Position numbers and translations under genes: made by a program. Positions 44,120 through 53,694 of a stretch of 64,000 bases of DNA are shown in pieces. Source of the DNA: Paracoccus onubensis (GTDB lineage: Bacteria > Pseudomonadota > Alphaproteobacteria > Rhodobacterales > Rhodobacteraceae); contig NZ_QZCG01000001.1 in assembly GCF_003591515.1 (NCBI RefSeq), positions 372,001 to 436,000 on the forward strand. Reading direction: 5' to 3'. Every line of letters starts with the position of its first letter. Position 1 is the stretch's first letter. The notes below the pieces were generated by a model. The model was not told the DNA's origin, did no database searches, and saw nothing but the letters and a program-made list of their open reading frames with translations.

Positions 44120-45514
44120 ATGACCAAGACCCGCACCGAAACCGACAGCTTCGGCCCGCTGGAAGTCGACGCCTCGAAATACTGGGGCGCGCAGACGCAG
44201 CGTTCGATCATGAATTTCCCCATCGGCTGGGAACGTCAGCCGGTCGCGATCATTCGTGCGCTTGGCGCGATCAAGCTGGCGGCGGCGCGGGTCAACATGG
44301 CCTCGGGCAAGTTGGACGAAAAGCTCGGCGCGGCGATGGAACAGGCCGCCACCGAAGTGTTCGAGGGCAAGCTGAACGACAACTTCCCGCTGGTCGTGTG
44401 GCAGACCGGATCAGGTACGCAGTCGAACATGAACGCGAATGAAGTCGTCTCGAACCGCGCGATTCAGATTCTGGGCGGCGAGATGGGATCGAAAGACCCG
44501 GTCCATCCGAACGATCACTGCAATATGGGGCAATCCTCGAACGACACTTTCCCGACCGCGATGCATGTCGCCATCGGCATGATGGCGCGCGATGTGCTGC
44601 TGCCGGGACTGGAAAAGCTGCACAAGGCCCTGTTGGCGAAATCCGAAGAGTTCAAGGATATCATCAAGATCGGCCGCACCCATACGCAGGACGCGACGCC
44701 CCTGACCCTTGGGCAGGAATTCGGCGGATATGCCCATCAGGTGAAGATGGGGATCGAGCGGGTGAAACTCGCCCTGCCGCATGTCTACGAACTCGCACAG
44801 GGCGGCACGGCCGTCGGCACCGGGTTGAATACCGACAAAGGCTGGGACACCGCGATTGCTGCCGAAATCGCGAAAATCACCGATCTGCCCTTTGTCACCG
44901 CGCCCAATAAATTCGAGGCATTGGCCGCACATGATGCGATGGTGTTCTTTTCGGGTGCGCTCAAGACCGTTGCGGCTTCGCTGTTCAAGATCGCCAATGA
45001 TATGCGGCTGCTGGGATCCGGCCCCCGCTCGGGTCTGGGTGAGCTGATCCTGCCCGAGAATGAACCGGGCTCTTCGATCATGCCGGGCAAGGTGAACCCG
45101 ACGCAGGCAGAGGCACTGACGATGGTTTGCGCCCATGTCATGGGGAATGACGCCGCCGTTGGTTTTGCAGGGTCGCAAGGGCATTTCGAGCTGAATGTCT
45201 ATAACCCGATGATGTCCTATAACGTGCTGCAATCCATGCAGCTTCTGGGCGATGCCGCGTCATCCTTTACCGACAACATGGTTGTGGGGACGAAGGCCAA
45301 TACCGCGCGGATCGAGAAACTGATGAAGGAATCGCTGATGCTGGTGACGGCACTGGCGCCGACCATCGGCTATGACAACGCCACCAAAGTGGCCAAGACC
45401 GCACATAAAAACGGCACGACTTTGCGCGAAGAGGCAATTGCGCTAGGATTGGTGGATGGCGAGACATTCGACAGGATCGTCCGACCCGAAGACATGATCG
45501 GCCCCAAAGGCTGA
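44120..45514 (+). CDS. fumC: Fumarate hydratase class II
   Basis: Iron-free fumarase of 464 aa converting fumarate to malate in the TCA cycle; cytoplasmic homotetramer. Marks: [19 protein letters not shown] at the N-terminus, [13 protein letters not shown], the substrate Thr/His segment [20 protein letters not shown], and the superfamily signature [16 protein letters not shown] with the catalytic Ser loop. A CGGAGCCATTGCC precedes the ATG. Confidence 0.97.
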   Translation: MTKTRTETDSFGPLEVDASKYWGAQTQRSIMNFPIGWERQPVAIIRALGAIKLAAARVNMASGKLDEKLGAAMEQAATEVFEGKLNDNFPLVVWQTGSGTQSNMNANEVVSNRAIQILGGEMGSKDPVHPNDHCNMGQSSNDTFPTAMHVAIGMMARDVLLPGLEKLHKALLAKSEEFKDIIKIGRTHTQDATPLTLGQEFGGYAHQVKMGIERVKLALPHVYELAQGGTAVGTGLNTDKGWDTAIAAEIAKITDLPFVTAPNKFEALAAHDAMVFFSGALKTVAASLFKIANDMRLLGSGPRSGLGELILPENEPGSSIMPGKVNPTQAEALTMVCAHVMGNDAAVGFAGSQGHFELNVYNPMMSYNVLQSMQLLGDAASSFTDNMVVGTKANTARIEKLMKESLMLVTALAPTIGYDNATKVAKTAHKNGTTLREEAIALGLVDGETFDRIVRPEDMIGPKG

Positions 45515-45527
45515 TCCCGGAGGAGAT

Positions 45528-45908
45528 ATGAAGGCGCTACCGCAACTCATGTTTCAGCGTGATCTGGCCGAGGTCATCCAGCTTTGGACGCAGGCATTTC
45601 CGGATATGACCGCGACTGAACTGGCGGCCAAGGGTGAACCTCGCCGGGTCAGCGTGAATCCGGCCGGGCAGGAGTTGATCCTGTTTCACAGCCCGGTCAG
45701 CCATGAGTTCGACTTCACACCTTCGATCTCTATTGTCGTGAGTTGCGAGCGGGCGGATGAGGTGGATCATCTGGCCGGGGTGCTTGGCGACGGGGGCAAG
45801 ACCTTCATGCCGCTGGACAGCTATCCTTTTTCGCCGCGCTTCACCTGGATCGCGGACCGCTTTGGCGTCAGCTGGCAGCTCATGCAGCAGCCCGAGGGGC
45901 AGGGATGA
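45528..45908 (+). CDS. VOC-family (PhnB/3-demethylubiquinone methyltransferase-like) protein
   Basis: Soluble protein of 126 aa with the PhnB-type glyoxalase/VOC pattern: FHSPVSHEFDFTPSISIVVSCERADEVDHLAGVLGDGGKTFMPLDSYPFSPRFTWIADRFGVSWQL. The ending DRFGVSWQL is characteristic. Function unknown; such proteins often lack the VOC metal site. It starts 13 bp after fumC behind GGAGGAG and its stop overlaps the next small gene (ATGA). Confidence 0.85.
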   Translation: MKALPQLMFQRDLAEVIQLWTQAFPDMTATELAAKGEPRRVSVNPAGQELILFHSPVSHEFDFTPSISIVVSCERADEVDHLAGVLGDGGKTFMPLDSYPFSPRFTWIADRFGVSWQLMQQPEGQG

Positions 45909-46081
45909 ACAAGCCCGTCAATCTTCGGCAGCACCGCAAACAGCGCGCGCGGCAGGAGAAACGGGCGCAGGGCGATGCGAATGCCGCGAAATTCGGCGAA
46001 GCGAAGCATCAGCGGAAGGTGCGCGACAGTGAGGCGCAGCGAGTGACACGGCTGCATGAAGCGCATAAACGCGATGATTGA
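45905..46081 (+). CDS. DUF4169-family small basic protein
   Basis: A 58-aa, highly basic, Lys/Arg/Gln-rich protein starting MNKPVNLRQHRKQRARQEKR with the AAKFGEAKHQR core and ending LHEAHKRDD, the pattern of DUF4169, found in Rhodobacterales and relatives. No membrane segment or enzyme motif; nucleic-acid or ribosome contact is plausible from the charge. ATGA overlap with the VOC gene and an 8-base overlap with the next gene place it in a small operon behind fumC. Confidence 0.78.
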   Translation: MNKPVNLRQHRKQRARQEKRAQGDANAAKFGEAKHQRKVRDSEAQRVTRLHEAHKRDD

Positions 46082-46316
46082 CCTGCCGCCGATGACCCCT
46101 CCGCTGAAGCGGTCGGTCACGATTGACGGCCATCGGACATCGGTGTCGCTTGAAGATGCGTTCTGGCAGGCACTGGGCCAGATTGCGGAACGGCGCGGCG
46201 TGACCCGCGTCACGCTGATCGGCCAGATCGACCGGTGCCGCGCGCCCGAGATCGGGCTGGCCACGGCGTTGCGGCTATTCGTATTGGCCGCGTTTCAGGA
46301 GCCGGGATCCCAGTGA
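46074..46316 (+). CDS. Ribbon-helix-helix domain protein
   Basis: An 80-aa protein. The core KRSVTIDGHRTSVSLEDAFWQALGQIAERRGVTRVTLIGQIDR fits the ribbon-helix-helix (RHH_4) fold: a short strand (SVTI, TSVSL) and two helices. Such proteins are often misnamed aryl-sulfate sulfotransferase. It may bind DNA as a dimer; targets are unknown. The ATG at 46074 lies inside the end of the DUF4169 gene, showing coupling, and the trio VOC-DUF4169-RHH occurs behind fumC here. Confidence 0.8.
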   Translation: MIDLPPMTPPLKRSVTIDGHRTSVSLEDAFWQALGQIAERRGVTRVTLIGQIDRCRAPEIGLATALRLFVLAAFQEPGSQ

Positions 46317-46375
46317 CGTCCGCATTGCCGGCGACGGTTGCGAGACTGGATTGTCATGATATCGGATGGCGGTGG

Positions 46376-46404
46376 TTGCGTAAAATGCAAAATTAATTAC
46401 GCAA
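46376..46404. promoter_or_regulatory. TTGCGTAA-N13-TTACGCAA inverted repeat before the carnitine-binding protein gene
   Basis: A perfect 8-bp inverted repeat with a 13-nt A/T-rich centre, about 95 bp upstream of the ATG at 46499. TTGCGT units recur in the divergent region at 48418-48454, upstream of the cleavage enzyme gene and its regulator gene, so one regulator, probably the CdhR-like one, may bind both. Confidence 0.55.
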
Positions 46405-46498
46405 TACGACAATCAGATAGCAACATTTTCGCCTATCTTTGCCGGGACGGCGCGGCGCGCCCTTGTCGCCGGCCGATCCAACAACGGAGGGGATGATA

Positions 46499-47437
46499 AT
46501 GAAGCGCATTCTTGCAGCCGGTATTGTGGCATCGCTCGCGGCCGGTCAGGCCAGCGCGGCGGATGATCCGGCTACCTGCCAGGCACCCAGTTTTTCGGAT
46601 GTGGGCTGGACCGACATCTCGGCGACGACGGCAACGGCGGCGCGAATTCTTGAAGGGCTGGGCTACGCGCCCGACGTCTCGGTCCTGTCGGTGGCGGTGA
46701 CATTCGAGTCGCTGAAACAGGGCGATACCGACATCTTTCTGGGGAACTGGATGCCGGTGCAGGAACAGATTCAGCCGCCGCTGGTCGAGGCGGGCGATAT
46801 CGAAATCATCCAGACAAACCTGGAAGGTGCCAGGATCGGTTTTGCGGTTCCGAAACATACCTTTGACGCGGGGCTGAAGACCTATTCCGACATTGCTGCG
46901 TTTCGTGATCAACTGGGCGGCAAGATCTACAGCATCGAGGCCGGCAGCAGCGCCAATGCCACGATACTGGATGCGATCACGGATGACACATTCGGCTTGT
47001 CCGAGTTCGAACTGGTCGAATCCAGCGAACAGGGAATGCTGGCGCAGGTCGAGCGCGCAATGAACGGGGACGGGGATATCCTGTTCTTCGGCTGGCGGCC
47101 GCATCCGATGAATGTCCGCTATGAAATGGAATACCTGACGGACGGAGATGACATGTTCGGGCCAGATGATGGCGCGGCCACTGTGCTGACCGTTTCCCGG
47201 GCAGGCTTTTCCGAGGATTGTCCGAATCTTGGCAAGTTCCTGAAAAATCTTGTCTTTAATGTCGAGGCCGAGGATCTGATGATGGCCTATATCCTTGACG
47301 AAGGGCTGGAGCCGCGCGACGCTGCCGAACGCTGGCTGTCCGAGAATCCGGAAGTGCTGGATGCCTGGCTGGCCGATGTCACCACGCTGGACGGCGAGCC
47401 GGGCCTGCCCGCGGTGCAGCAATCGCTAGGCCTGTAG
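46499..47437 (+). CDS. Quaternary-amine ABC substrate-binding protein (carnitine/choline, CaiX/ChoX-like)
   Basis: Periplasmic binding protein of 312 aa. Signal peptide MKRILAAGIVASLAAGQASA, then the glycine-betaine/choline binding fold beginning TCQAPSFSDVGWTDISATTATAARILEGLGYAP, with GNWMPVQEQI and the FGWRPHPMNVRYEMEYL segment (aromatic cage residues). No permease adjoins; in Pseudomonas the carnitine-binding CaiX is similarly encoded next to cdh genes. Carnitine is favoured by the neighbouring carnitine genes. GGAGGGG precedes ATG 46499. The 3' end overlaps the convergent regulator gene by 12 bases. Confidence 0.88.
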   Translation: MKRILAAGIVASLAAGQASAADDPATCQAPSFSDVGWTDISATTATAARILEGLGYAPDVSVLSVAVTFESLKQGDTDIFLGNWMPVQEQIQPPLVEAGDIEIIQTNLEGARIGFAVPKHTFDAGLKTYSDIAAFRDQLGGKIYSIEAGSSANATILDAITDDTFGLSEFELVESSEQGMLAQVERAMNGDGDILFFGWRPHPMNVRYEMEYLTDGDDMFGPDDGAATVLTVSRAGFSEDCPNLGKFLKNLVFNVEAEDLMMAYILDEGLEPRDAAERWLSENPEVLDAWLADVTTLDGEPGLPAVQQSLGL

Positions 47438-48394
47438 CCGCCGCCGCGCGGCCGAGGGTGGATGCCCGTAATGCCGCTTGAACGCCCGCGATAGTGACGC
47501 GACCGAGGAGAAGCCGGTGCGCACGGCGATCTCGGCCATGGACAGGTTTGTATCCACGGTCAGCCGCCGCGCGGCCTGCAACCTGAGTGACAGGTAATAG
47601 GCGCCGGGGGAAATTTGCACGACGTCGCGGAACAGCCCTTCCAGCGTGCGCACCGAACAACCCGTCCGGCTGGCGATGGCCCGGACGGGCAGGGGCGCAT
47701 CCAGATGCTCCTCCATGATCCGTACGGCGGCGGCCAGACGAGGCTCCTGCTGGCCAACCCGCCCCATCGAGACAAGCGGTTGCGCATCCGATGGCCGCCG
47801 CGTCTCGTCATAGACATAAAGGCTGGCGACATTCAGTGCGGCGGCGAAACCCTGCCGCGCCCGGATCAGTGCCAGCATGAAATCCAGCGCGGGCACGGCG
47901 GCGCCGGTGGTCAGAACCGGCCCGTCCACGATCCAGCGATCCGGGATCACCTGCACCTGCGGAAAACGGGCGGCGAAATCCTCGAAATCCTCCCAGTGGG
48001 TGGTGGCGCGGCGGTCGTCCAGCAGACCGGTCATGGCCAGAACCCAACTGCCTGCCTCGACCCCGCCGACCATCCGCGCATGTCTTGCGCCCTGCCGCAC
48101 CGCCGCGACCAGCGCCGGGCTGGCATGGCGGGTGGCGTTGAAGGCGGCGACCACGATCAGCAGATCACATCCCTCGCGCGGGTCGAACGTGGCGTCGACC
48201 TGGACCTTCAATCCGCAGCTTGTGGCGACCGCCTGCCCCTCGAAGGAGACCACTTTCCAGCGATAGGAACGCTCGCCCGTGATCCGATTCGCCGCCCTCA
48301 TCGGGTCCAGCGTGGCAGCAAGACTCATCAACGATGCCTCGGGCAGCACAAGGATCGTGACGGTCAGGGGCTGATCGGATTGCTGTAACACCAT
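47426..48394 (-). CDS. cdhR: GlxA-family AraC-type regulator, CdhR-like
   Basis: Transcription activator of 322 aa. N-terminal DJ-1/PfpI-like sensor domain (VTILVLPEASLMSLAATLDPMRAANRI; CDLLIVVAAFNATRHASP; GVEAGSWVLAMTGLLDDRRATTHWEDFEDFAARFP) and C-terminal AraC double helix-turn-helix (VRAIASRTGCSVRTLEGLFRDV; MAEIAVRTGFSSVASLSRAFKRHYGHPPS). In Pseudomonas CdhR/GbdR-type regulators sense carnitine or betaine. It is divergent from the cleavage-enzyme gene. The ATG at 48394 is preferred over a TTG at 48412; neither has a strong ribosome binding site. Confidence 0.85.
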   Translation of the reverse strand: MVLQQSDQPLTVTILVLPEASLMSLAATLDPMRAANRITGERSYRWKVVSFEGQAVATSCGLKVQVDATFDPREGCDLLIVVAAFNATRHASPALVAAVRQGARHARMVGGVEAGSWVLAMTGLLDDRRATTHWEDFEDFAARFPQVQVIPDRWIVDGPVLTTGAAVPALDFMLALIRARQGFAAALNVASLYVYDETRRPSDAQPLVSMGRVGQQEPRLAAAVRIMEEHLDAPLPVRAIASRTGCSVRTLEGLFRDVVQISPGAYYLSLRLQAARRLTVDTNLSMAEIAVRTGFSSVASLSRAFKRHYGHPPSAARRRLQA

Positions 48395-48417
48395 CTTTGC
48401 GCTGTTTGTCAATTTGA

Positions 48418-48454
48418 TTGCGTTTTACGTTAAATGCGTAATTCCGCTTTGCGT
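48418..48454. promoter_or_regulatory. Three TTGCGT-type direct repeats in the divergent cdh promoter region
   Basis: TTGCGT at 48418-48423, ATGCGT at 48434-48439 and TTGCGT at 48449-48454, spaced 16 and 15 bases, about one and a half helical turns. They lie between the regulator and the cleavage enzyme genes. The same hexamer forms the inverted repeat at 46376-46404. Confidence 0.5.
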
Positions 48455-48489
48455 CAAGTTGAACCTGCATAATCAGTGAGGAACCGCAG

Positions 48490-49395
48490 ATGCCGCTTAC
48501 CCCCAACCGAGAGGTGTTCATCACCTGTGCCGTCACCGGCGCGGGCGACACGACGGGCCGGTCGGACAAGGTTCCCGTCACCCCTGAACAGATCGCCGAT
48601 GCATCAATCGCCGCCGCCCGCGCCGGTGCCGCCATCGCGCATATCCATGTTCGCGACCCTGAAACCGGCAAGGGCTCGCGCGATCCGGCGCTCTATCGCG
48701 AGGTGGTCGAACGTATCCGCGATTCCGGCACCGACATGGTGCTGAACCTGACCGCTGGGATGGGGGGCGACCTTGTCCTTGGCTCGACCGAAGCTCCGTT
48801 TCCCACCGATCCTGCCGGCACCGACATGGTGGGCGCAACCGAGCGTCTGGTTCATATCGCGGAACTGAAGCCCGAGATCTGCACGCTGGACTGCGGCACG
48901 ATGAATTTCGGCGAGGGCGATTACGTGATGACCAACACCCCCGCCATGCTGAAGGAAATGGCGCGGCAGATTCAGGCGCTTGGCGTGCGCCCCGAGATCG
49001 AGGTGTTCGATACCGGCCATCTGCTGCTGGCCAAATGGCTGAAGGCGCAGGGGGTGATCGATGATCCGGTGATGATCCAGCTTTGCATGGGCATTCCGTG
49101 GGGCGCGCCAGATGATCTGGGCACGTTCAAGGCCGTCGTGGACAATGTGCCGGATGACTGGACCTTCTCGGCCTTTTCGATCGGGCGCAACCAGATGCCC
49201 TATGCGGCTTTGGCGATGCTGGCGGGCGGGAATATCCGCGTCGGGCTGGAGGATAACATCTGGCTGGACAAGGGCGTTCTGGCCACGAATGAGGCACTGG
49301 TAGCCCGCGCGGTGAATGTGGTGCAATCGCTGGGGGGGCGTGTTCTGGGGCCTGCTGACACACGCGCCAGGCTGGGGTTGGAGAAACGCTGGTGA
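48490..49395 (+). CDS. cdhB: Beta-keto acid cleavage enzyme (BKACE, DUF849), probably dehydrocarnitine cleavage
   Basis: Zinc enzyme of 301 aa. BKACE enzymes split a beta-keto acid with acetyl-CoA. For dehydrocarnitine the products are acetoacetate and betainyl-CoA. Metal and active-site segments: [34 protein letters not shown] (HxH ligands), [68 protein letters not shown]. The adjoining carnitine dehydrogenase gives the substrate assignment. GAGGAACCGCAG precedes the ATG; its stop overlaps the next gene by 4 bases. Confidence 0.87.
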   Translation: MPLTPNREVFITCAVTGAGDTTGRSDKVPVTPEQIADASIAAARAGAAIAHIHVRDPETGKGSRDPALYREVVERIRDSGTDMVLNLTAGMGGDLVLGSTEAPFPTDPAGTDMVGATERLVHIAELKPEICTLDCGTMNFGEGDYVMTNTPAMLKEMARQIQALGVRPEIEVFDTGHLLLAKWLKAQGVIDDPVMIQLCMGIPWGAPDDLGTFKAVVDNVPDDWTFSAFSIGRNQMPYAALAMLAGGNIRVGLEDNIWLDKGVLATNEALVARAVNVVQSLGGRVLGPADTRARLGLEKRW

Positions 49396-50864
49396 ACGGG
49401 ACCATTGCAAAGGCCGCCTGTATCGGCGGCGGTGTGATCGGCGCGGGCTGGGTGGCGCGGCTGATCCTGTCTGGCGTGGATGTCGATGTCTATGATCCTT
49501 CGCCCGAAGCCGAACGGGTGGTGGCGGAAGTTCTCGCCAATGCCCGGCGATCCATGCCGCGCCTGCTGGATATATCCTTGCCACTCCCGGGACGGCTGCG
49601 CTTTGCCTCCAGCGTCGCCGATGCGGTGGCAGGGGCCGAACTGGTGCAGGAAAGCGTGCCCGAACGGCTGGATCTGAAACGTTCCGTCCTGACCGCCATC
49701 GACGCCGCCGCTCCGGCGGATGCGATCATCGGCTCTTCGACCTCGGGGCTGCTGCCCAGCGATCTGCAACAGGGCATGACCCATCCCGAACGGCTGGTCG
49801 TCGCGCATCCCTATAACCCGGTCTATCTGCTGCCGCTGGTGGAACTGGTCGGCGGGCAGGTCACCACACCGGAAACCCTGACACGGGCGCAGGCGATCTA
49901 TACCGCGCTTGGCATGAAGCCCGTCACCATCCGGCGCGAGATCGAGGCTTTCGTAGGCGACCGCCTGCTGGAAGCCCTGTGGCGGGAGGCGCTGTGGCTG
50001 GTCCATGACGATATCGCCAGCGTGACCGAGATCGACGATGTGATCCGTTATTCCTTCGGGCTGCGCTGGGCGCAGATGGGACTGTTCCAGACCTATCGCA
50101 TTGCCGGAGGCGAGGCCGGGATGCGCCATTTCCTGAGCCAGTTCGGGCCGGCTCTGAAATGGCCATGGACCAAACTGATGGACGTGCCAGAGATGGATGA
50201 GGCACTGATCACCCGCATCGCCGATCAGTCCGATGAACAGGCCGCCGGTCTGTCGATCCGGGAGCTGGAGCGGATCCGCGACGATAATCTGGTCGCGATC
50301 ATGCGGGCGCTTGCGGCGCAGCAGGGCGGGCGCGGCTGGGGTGCGGGCGAATTGCTGCGCCAGCAGGAAGCGGCGTTGCGGAAGGAAAGCACGGCTGAAC
50401 CCCTGCAACTGGTCAGCGGCACCGTTCCCGCCGAGTGGATCGATTATAACGGCCATATGACCGAACATCGCTATCTCGAGGTTTTCGGCAATACCACCGA
50501 TGCCCTGCTGGAGCAGATCGGGGTCGATGCCGATTATATCGCCTCCGGGCGCAGCTATTACACGGTCGAGACTCATATCATGCATCTGGGCGAGGCCCGG
50601 CAGGGTGCGCATTACGGCACGATGACGCAGATCCTGCATGCCGATGACAAGCGGCTGCATGTCTTTCACCAGATCCGCAACAGGGAAACGGGCGCGATCC
50701 TTGCCTCGGCCGAGCAGATGCTGCTGCATGTCGATGCAAAGGCGAAAAAGGCTTCACCCGCCGCGCCCGACCTGCTCGCCCGGGTGACTGCGCTGGCGCA
50801 GAGCCATGCGGATATGCCCCGCCCCTCCGCGATGGGGCGTCATGTCGGGCAAAGGTCAGGCTGA
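49392..50864 (+). CDS. Carnitine 3-dehydrogenase fused to betainyl-CoA thioesterase
   Basis: Two-function protein of 490 aa. Residues 1-320 are a 3-hydroxyacyl-CoA dehydrogenase-like L-carnitine dehydrogenase: NAD loop [21 protein letters not shown], then [29 protein letters not shown] with the catalytic His, and a C-terminal helical domain. Residues 345-490 are a hot-dog 4HBT thioesterase ([32 protein letters not shown]). It would oxidise carnitine to dehydrocarnitine and, after the BKACE step, release glycine betaine from betainyl-CoA. In Pseudomonas these are two proteins (CdhA, CdhC); fused forms are known in alphaproteobacteria. Confidence 0.9.
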   Translation: MNGTIAKAACIGGGVIGAGWVARLILSGVDVDVYDPSPEAERVVAEVLANARRSMPRLLDISLPLPGRLRFASSVADAVAGAELVQESVPERLDLKRSVLTAIDAAAPADAIIGSSTSGLLPSDLQQGMTHPERLVVAHPYNPVYLLPLVELVGGQVTTPETLTRAQAIYTALGMKPVTIRREIEAFVGDRLLEALWREALWLVHDDIASVTEIDDVIRYSFGLRWAQMGLFQTYRIAGGEAGMRHFLSQFGPALKWPWTKLMDVPEMDEALITRIADQSDEQAAGLSIRELERIRDDNLVAIMRALAAQQGGRGWGAGELLRQQEAALRKESTAEPLQLVSGTVPAEWIDYNGHMTEHRYLEVFGNTTDALLEQIGVDADYIASGRSYYTVETHIMHLGEARQGAHYGTMTQILHADDKRLHVFHQIRNRETGAILASAEQMLLHVDAKAKKASPAAPDLLARVTALAQSHADMPRPSAMGRHVGQRSG

Positions 50865-50938
50865 CCCTGCCCGGCCCGCCTGTGGAGTATCGGGCAGGGT
50901 GATGGCGGCGAGGGCCGCCATCACTCATATTGCATCCG

Positions 50939-52165
50939 TTACTCCAGTGCCGCGGAAACCGCGTCGAAGAACACCATTGGATCGATCGGCTCTGCTCCCA
51001 GTGGCTTCGGTTGCGCCATATGGGTTGCGATGACGATGTTCTTCGTCGGGTTGATATAGATGTTCTGGCCCTGAATGCCGATTGCCGCATAAGCGCCGTC
51101 GGCTATGGACTCTTCAGTCCATCCCGGCCACCACATCAGCCCGTATTCGATTGTCGATCCGTCATCCAGTTGTTGCGGCTTGCCGGCGGTTTCGGTCCAG
51201 CCTTCCGGCAGCACCCGTTCACCGTCGATCACACCGCCATCGAGGAAAAACTGTCCGAAGCGCGCGAAGTCCCGCAATGTGGCCGAGATGCCGCTGCCGC
51301 CGATCTCGATGCCATCGGGCGAATCCAGCCACCAGTTCGCGTCAGCCTCCATTCCGTAAGGCTGCCAGATTTTCTCGGACAGGTATTCGGCCAGCGGTTT
51401 GCCGACCGCTCCATGGACGATCTCGCCCAGGACCTGTGTTTCGCCGGTGGAATAGACATGGACGGTGCCCGGCTCGGCCGCACGCGGCAGGGCAGCCATG
51501 ACCTGCATGGCGGCGCCCGGCTTCTGCGCGATCTGCGCACGAAGCAATTCGCGTCGGTCGGAGTCCGGGTTGGTATAGGTTTCATCCCATTTCACGCCCG
51601 ACGCCATGATCAGGATGTCGTGGATGCTGACGCCCTCATAGGCACTGCCCGCCAGGCTGGGCACATAGTCCACCACCATGTCATCCACGCTGCCGATAAG
51701 CCCGTCCTCGATGGCTGCGCCGACAAGGGTCGAGGTGATCGACTTGGCGACCGACATCGACATCCAGCGCGTTTCGGGCGTGTTTCCGCGTTGATAGGTT
51801 TCGTGGACCACCTGACCGTCCTTCAGGACGATCAGGCCGGTCACATTGTCCAGCGAAAGGAAGTCGAAGAAATCATATTCCGTCCCGTCGATATCAAAGG
51901 CCACCTTGCCGGGCAGATCCTGCGGTCTCTCTGGCAGATCGCGAACCGCATCCCCGGCCGGAATGCTGCGTACCGGAAAAAGCCTGTCGATATTGCGAAA
52001 CGTACTGACGGCGAGATCGGGGGTCAGGTGACCGTCATATATCTGTTCGACCGTGCCGATCTCTTCGTCGGCATGGGGGTAGTTCTCGGCCATTGAAAGA
52101 CCGGGCCACGCCACGGACAGCGCCATGACCGTCAACAGCATCCTGTGCTTGCCCGAAACGCGCAT
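50939..52165 (-). CDS. Exported serine hydrolase, beta-lactamase/6-aminohexanoate-dimer hydrolase family
   Basis: Periplasmic serine hydrolase of 408 aa (DD-peptidase/class C beta-lactamase superfamily). Signal peptide ends LSVAWPGLSMA. Active-site Ser-Val-Ala-Lys in SMSVAKSITSTLVGAAIEDGL; Tyr in VHVYSTGETQVLGEIV; the family pattern GSGISATLRDFARFGQFFLDGG is present. Substrate unknown: peptides, amides or esters. It points against the two betaine operons and separates them; a role in them is not indicated. Confidence 0.9.
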   Translation of the reverse strand: MRVSGKHRMLLTVMALSVAWPGLSMAENYPHADEEIGTVEQIYDGHLTPDLAVSTFRNIDRLFPVRSIPAGDAVRDLPERPQDLPGKVAFDIDGTEYDFFDFLSLDNVTGLIVLKDGQVVHETYQRGNTPETRWMSMSVAKSITSTLVGAAIEDGLIGSVDDMVVDYVPSLAGSAYEGVSIHDILIMASGVKWDETYTNPDSDRRELLRAQIAQKPGAAMQVMAALPRAAEPGTVHVYSTGETQVLGEIVHGAVGKPLAEYLSEKIWQPYGMEADANWWLDSPDGIEIGGSGISATLRDFARFGQFFLDGGVIDGERVLPEGWTETAGKPQQLDDGSTIEYGLMWWPGWTEESIADGAYAAIGIQGQNIYINPTKNIVIATHMAQPKPLGAEPIDPMVFFDAVSAALE

Positions 52166-52457
52166 TCCTTACCTCCCTGATTTTCTCGATTGGTTGCTTA
52201 ATCTGTGCGGCTTTGCAAGCTGCGGACGGATTTTGCCGATGCGTCCGTGTCGGGCGTGTCGCGGTCGATGCGCGATATGCGCCTCCCGGCGTGGTTCCCT
52301 GACGGCGGCGGGTATGGCCGCGGCCTGTGCGGGCGGTCGGAATTCTGGCGCTTGATGTCGGATCGTTGGCGCAATCTTCGCGGCAAGCTGGGCAGAATGG
52401 ACTGGACAAGGAACCCAGTGACGCACCCCAGACAACGTGAACCAGGAGAACGTGCTG
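52166..52457. other. Divergent promoter region before the Rieske oxygenase gene
   Basis: About 290 bp between the serine hydrolase start and the oxygenase start. I see no coding frame with a ribosome binding site and no exact TTGCGT repeat or palindrome; the oxygenase ribosome binding site AGGAG is at 52444-52448. Confidence 0.4.
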
Positions 52458-53690
52458 ATGCAGAAAGAACGGATCGCAGAGCTGCTAGAGCAGCGGCAGC
52501 CGGGATATTCGCTACCGCGCGACTTTTACGTCGATGACGACATGTTCCGCGCCGATATGAAGGCGGTGTATGAAACCGACTGGCTGTTTGCCTGTTCGAC
52601 AGTCGAGATCCCACGCCCCGGCGATTATCTGACCCTGCAGGTGGGCGATAACCCGGTCGTGGTGCTGCGCAACCGTGACGGGGGCATTTCGGCGTTTCAT
52701 AACACCTGCCGCCATCGCGGATCGAAGCTGTGCCTGAAGGACAAGGGGCGCGCCAACCGGCTTGTCTGTCCCTATCATCAATGGGTGTACGAGCTTGACG
52801 GCAGCCTGATTCATGCCCGCCAGATGCCCGAGGGTTTCGATACCACGCAGCACAGCCTTACCCCGGTGCATGTCGAACTGGTCTGCGGCATGGTCTATAT
52901 CTGCCTTGCCGACACGCCGCCGTCGCTGCATCGCTTTCGTGCCGGTGTCACGCCTTATATCGCGCCCCATATGCCCGACCGCACCAAGGTCGCGTTTACC
53001 TCGACCATCGTCGAGGAGGCCAATTGGAAGCTGGTGATCGAGAATAACCGCGAATGCTATCATTGCGCGGCAAACCACCCGGAATTGCTGGTTTCGATGG
53101 TCGAGTTCGCTTTGCCGGATGACCCGCAGGTCGCTGGTCGCTTTCAGGCGTTGATGGATCGCTCGACCTCGCGCTGGGATGCGCTGGGCTTGCCGCATCA
53201 GCCGGCGGAGGGCGGTAATGAATTCCGCTGCATCCGCCTGCCGTTTAACGAAAACTGCATCTCGTTCACGATGGACGGCACTTCTGCCTGCAAGAAGCTG
53301 CTGGCCGATTTTACCGAACCGGATCTGGGTTCGGTCAGGATGTTCAGGGTGCCGAATAACTGGAACCATTTCCTGTCCGATCACATCATCCATTTCCGCG
53401 TCTTGCCGATCTCGGCCAACCGTACCGAGCTGCGGACCACCTGGCTGGTGCATGAGGATGCGGTCGAAGGCGTCGACTACGATGTCGAGCATCTTACGGC
53501 GGTGTGGCTGGCGACCAATAGCGAGGACGGCGAACTGGCCGAGAACAATCACCGCGGCATATTGTCCCGCGCCTACCGGCCGGGACCCTATGCGCCGTCG
53601 GAATTCATGCTGAACCATTTTACCGATTGGTATGCGGGCAAGATGGCCGAGTATGCGGGCGTCCGGCATACCCGGTTTGCGGCCGAGTGA
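52458..53690 (+). CDS. gbcA: Rieske-type quaternary-amine demethylase oxygenase (GbcA-like)
   Basis: Oxygenase component of 410 aa. Rieske [2Fe-2S] ligands Cys84, His86, Cys104 and His107 (NTCRHRGSKLC; CPYHQW). Mononuclear iron site in VIENNRECYHCAANHPELL (two His). In Pseudomonas and rhizobia GbcA removes a methyl group from glycine betaine as formaldehyde. Related enzymes act on stachydrine and carnitine, so the substrate is inferred from family likeness plus the carnitine module next door. ATG 52458 is 9 bases after AGGAG; a GTG at 52437 is upstream of the ribosome site and not used. Confidence 0.88.
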   Translation: MQKERIAELLEQRQPGYSLPRDFYVDDDMFRADMKAVYETDWLFACSTVEIPRPGDYLTLQVGDNPVVVLRNRDGGISAFHNTCRHRGSKLCLKDKGRANRLVCPYHQWVYELDGSLIHARQMPEGFDTTQHSLTPVHVELVCGMVYICLADTPPSLHRFRAGVTPYIAPHMPDRTKVAFTSTIVEEANWKLVIENNRECYHCAANHPELLVSMVEFALPDDPQVAGRFQALMDRSTSRWDALGLPHQPAEGGNEFRCIRLPFNENCISFTMDGTSACKKLLADFTEPDLGSVRMFRVPNNWNHFLSDHIIHFRVLPISANRTELRTTWLVHEDAVEGVDYDVEHLTAVWLATNSEDGELAENNHRGILSRAYRPGPYAPSEFMLNHFTDWYAGKMAEYAGVRHTRFAAE

Positions 53691-53694
53691 CGCG

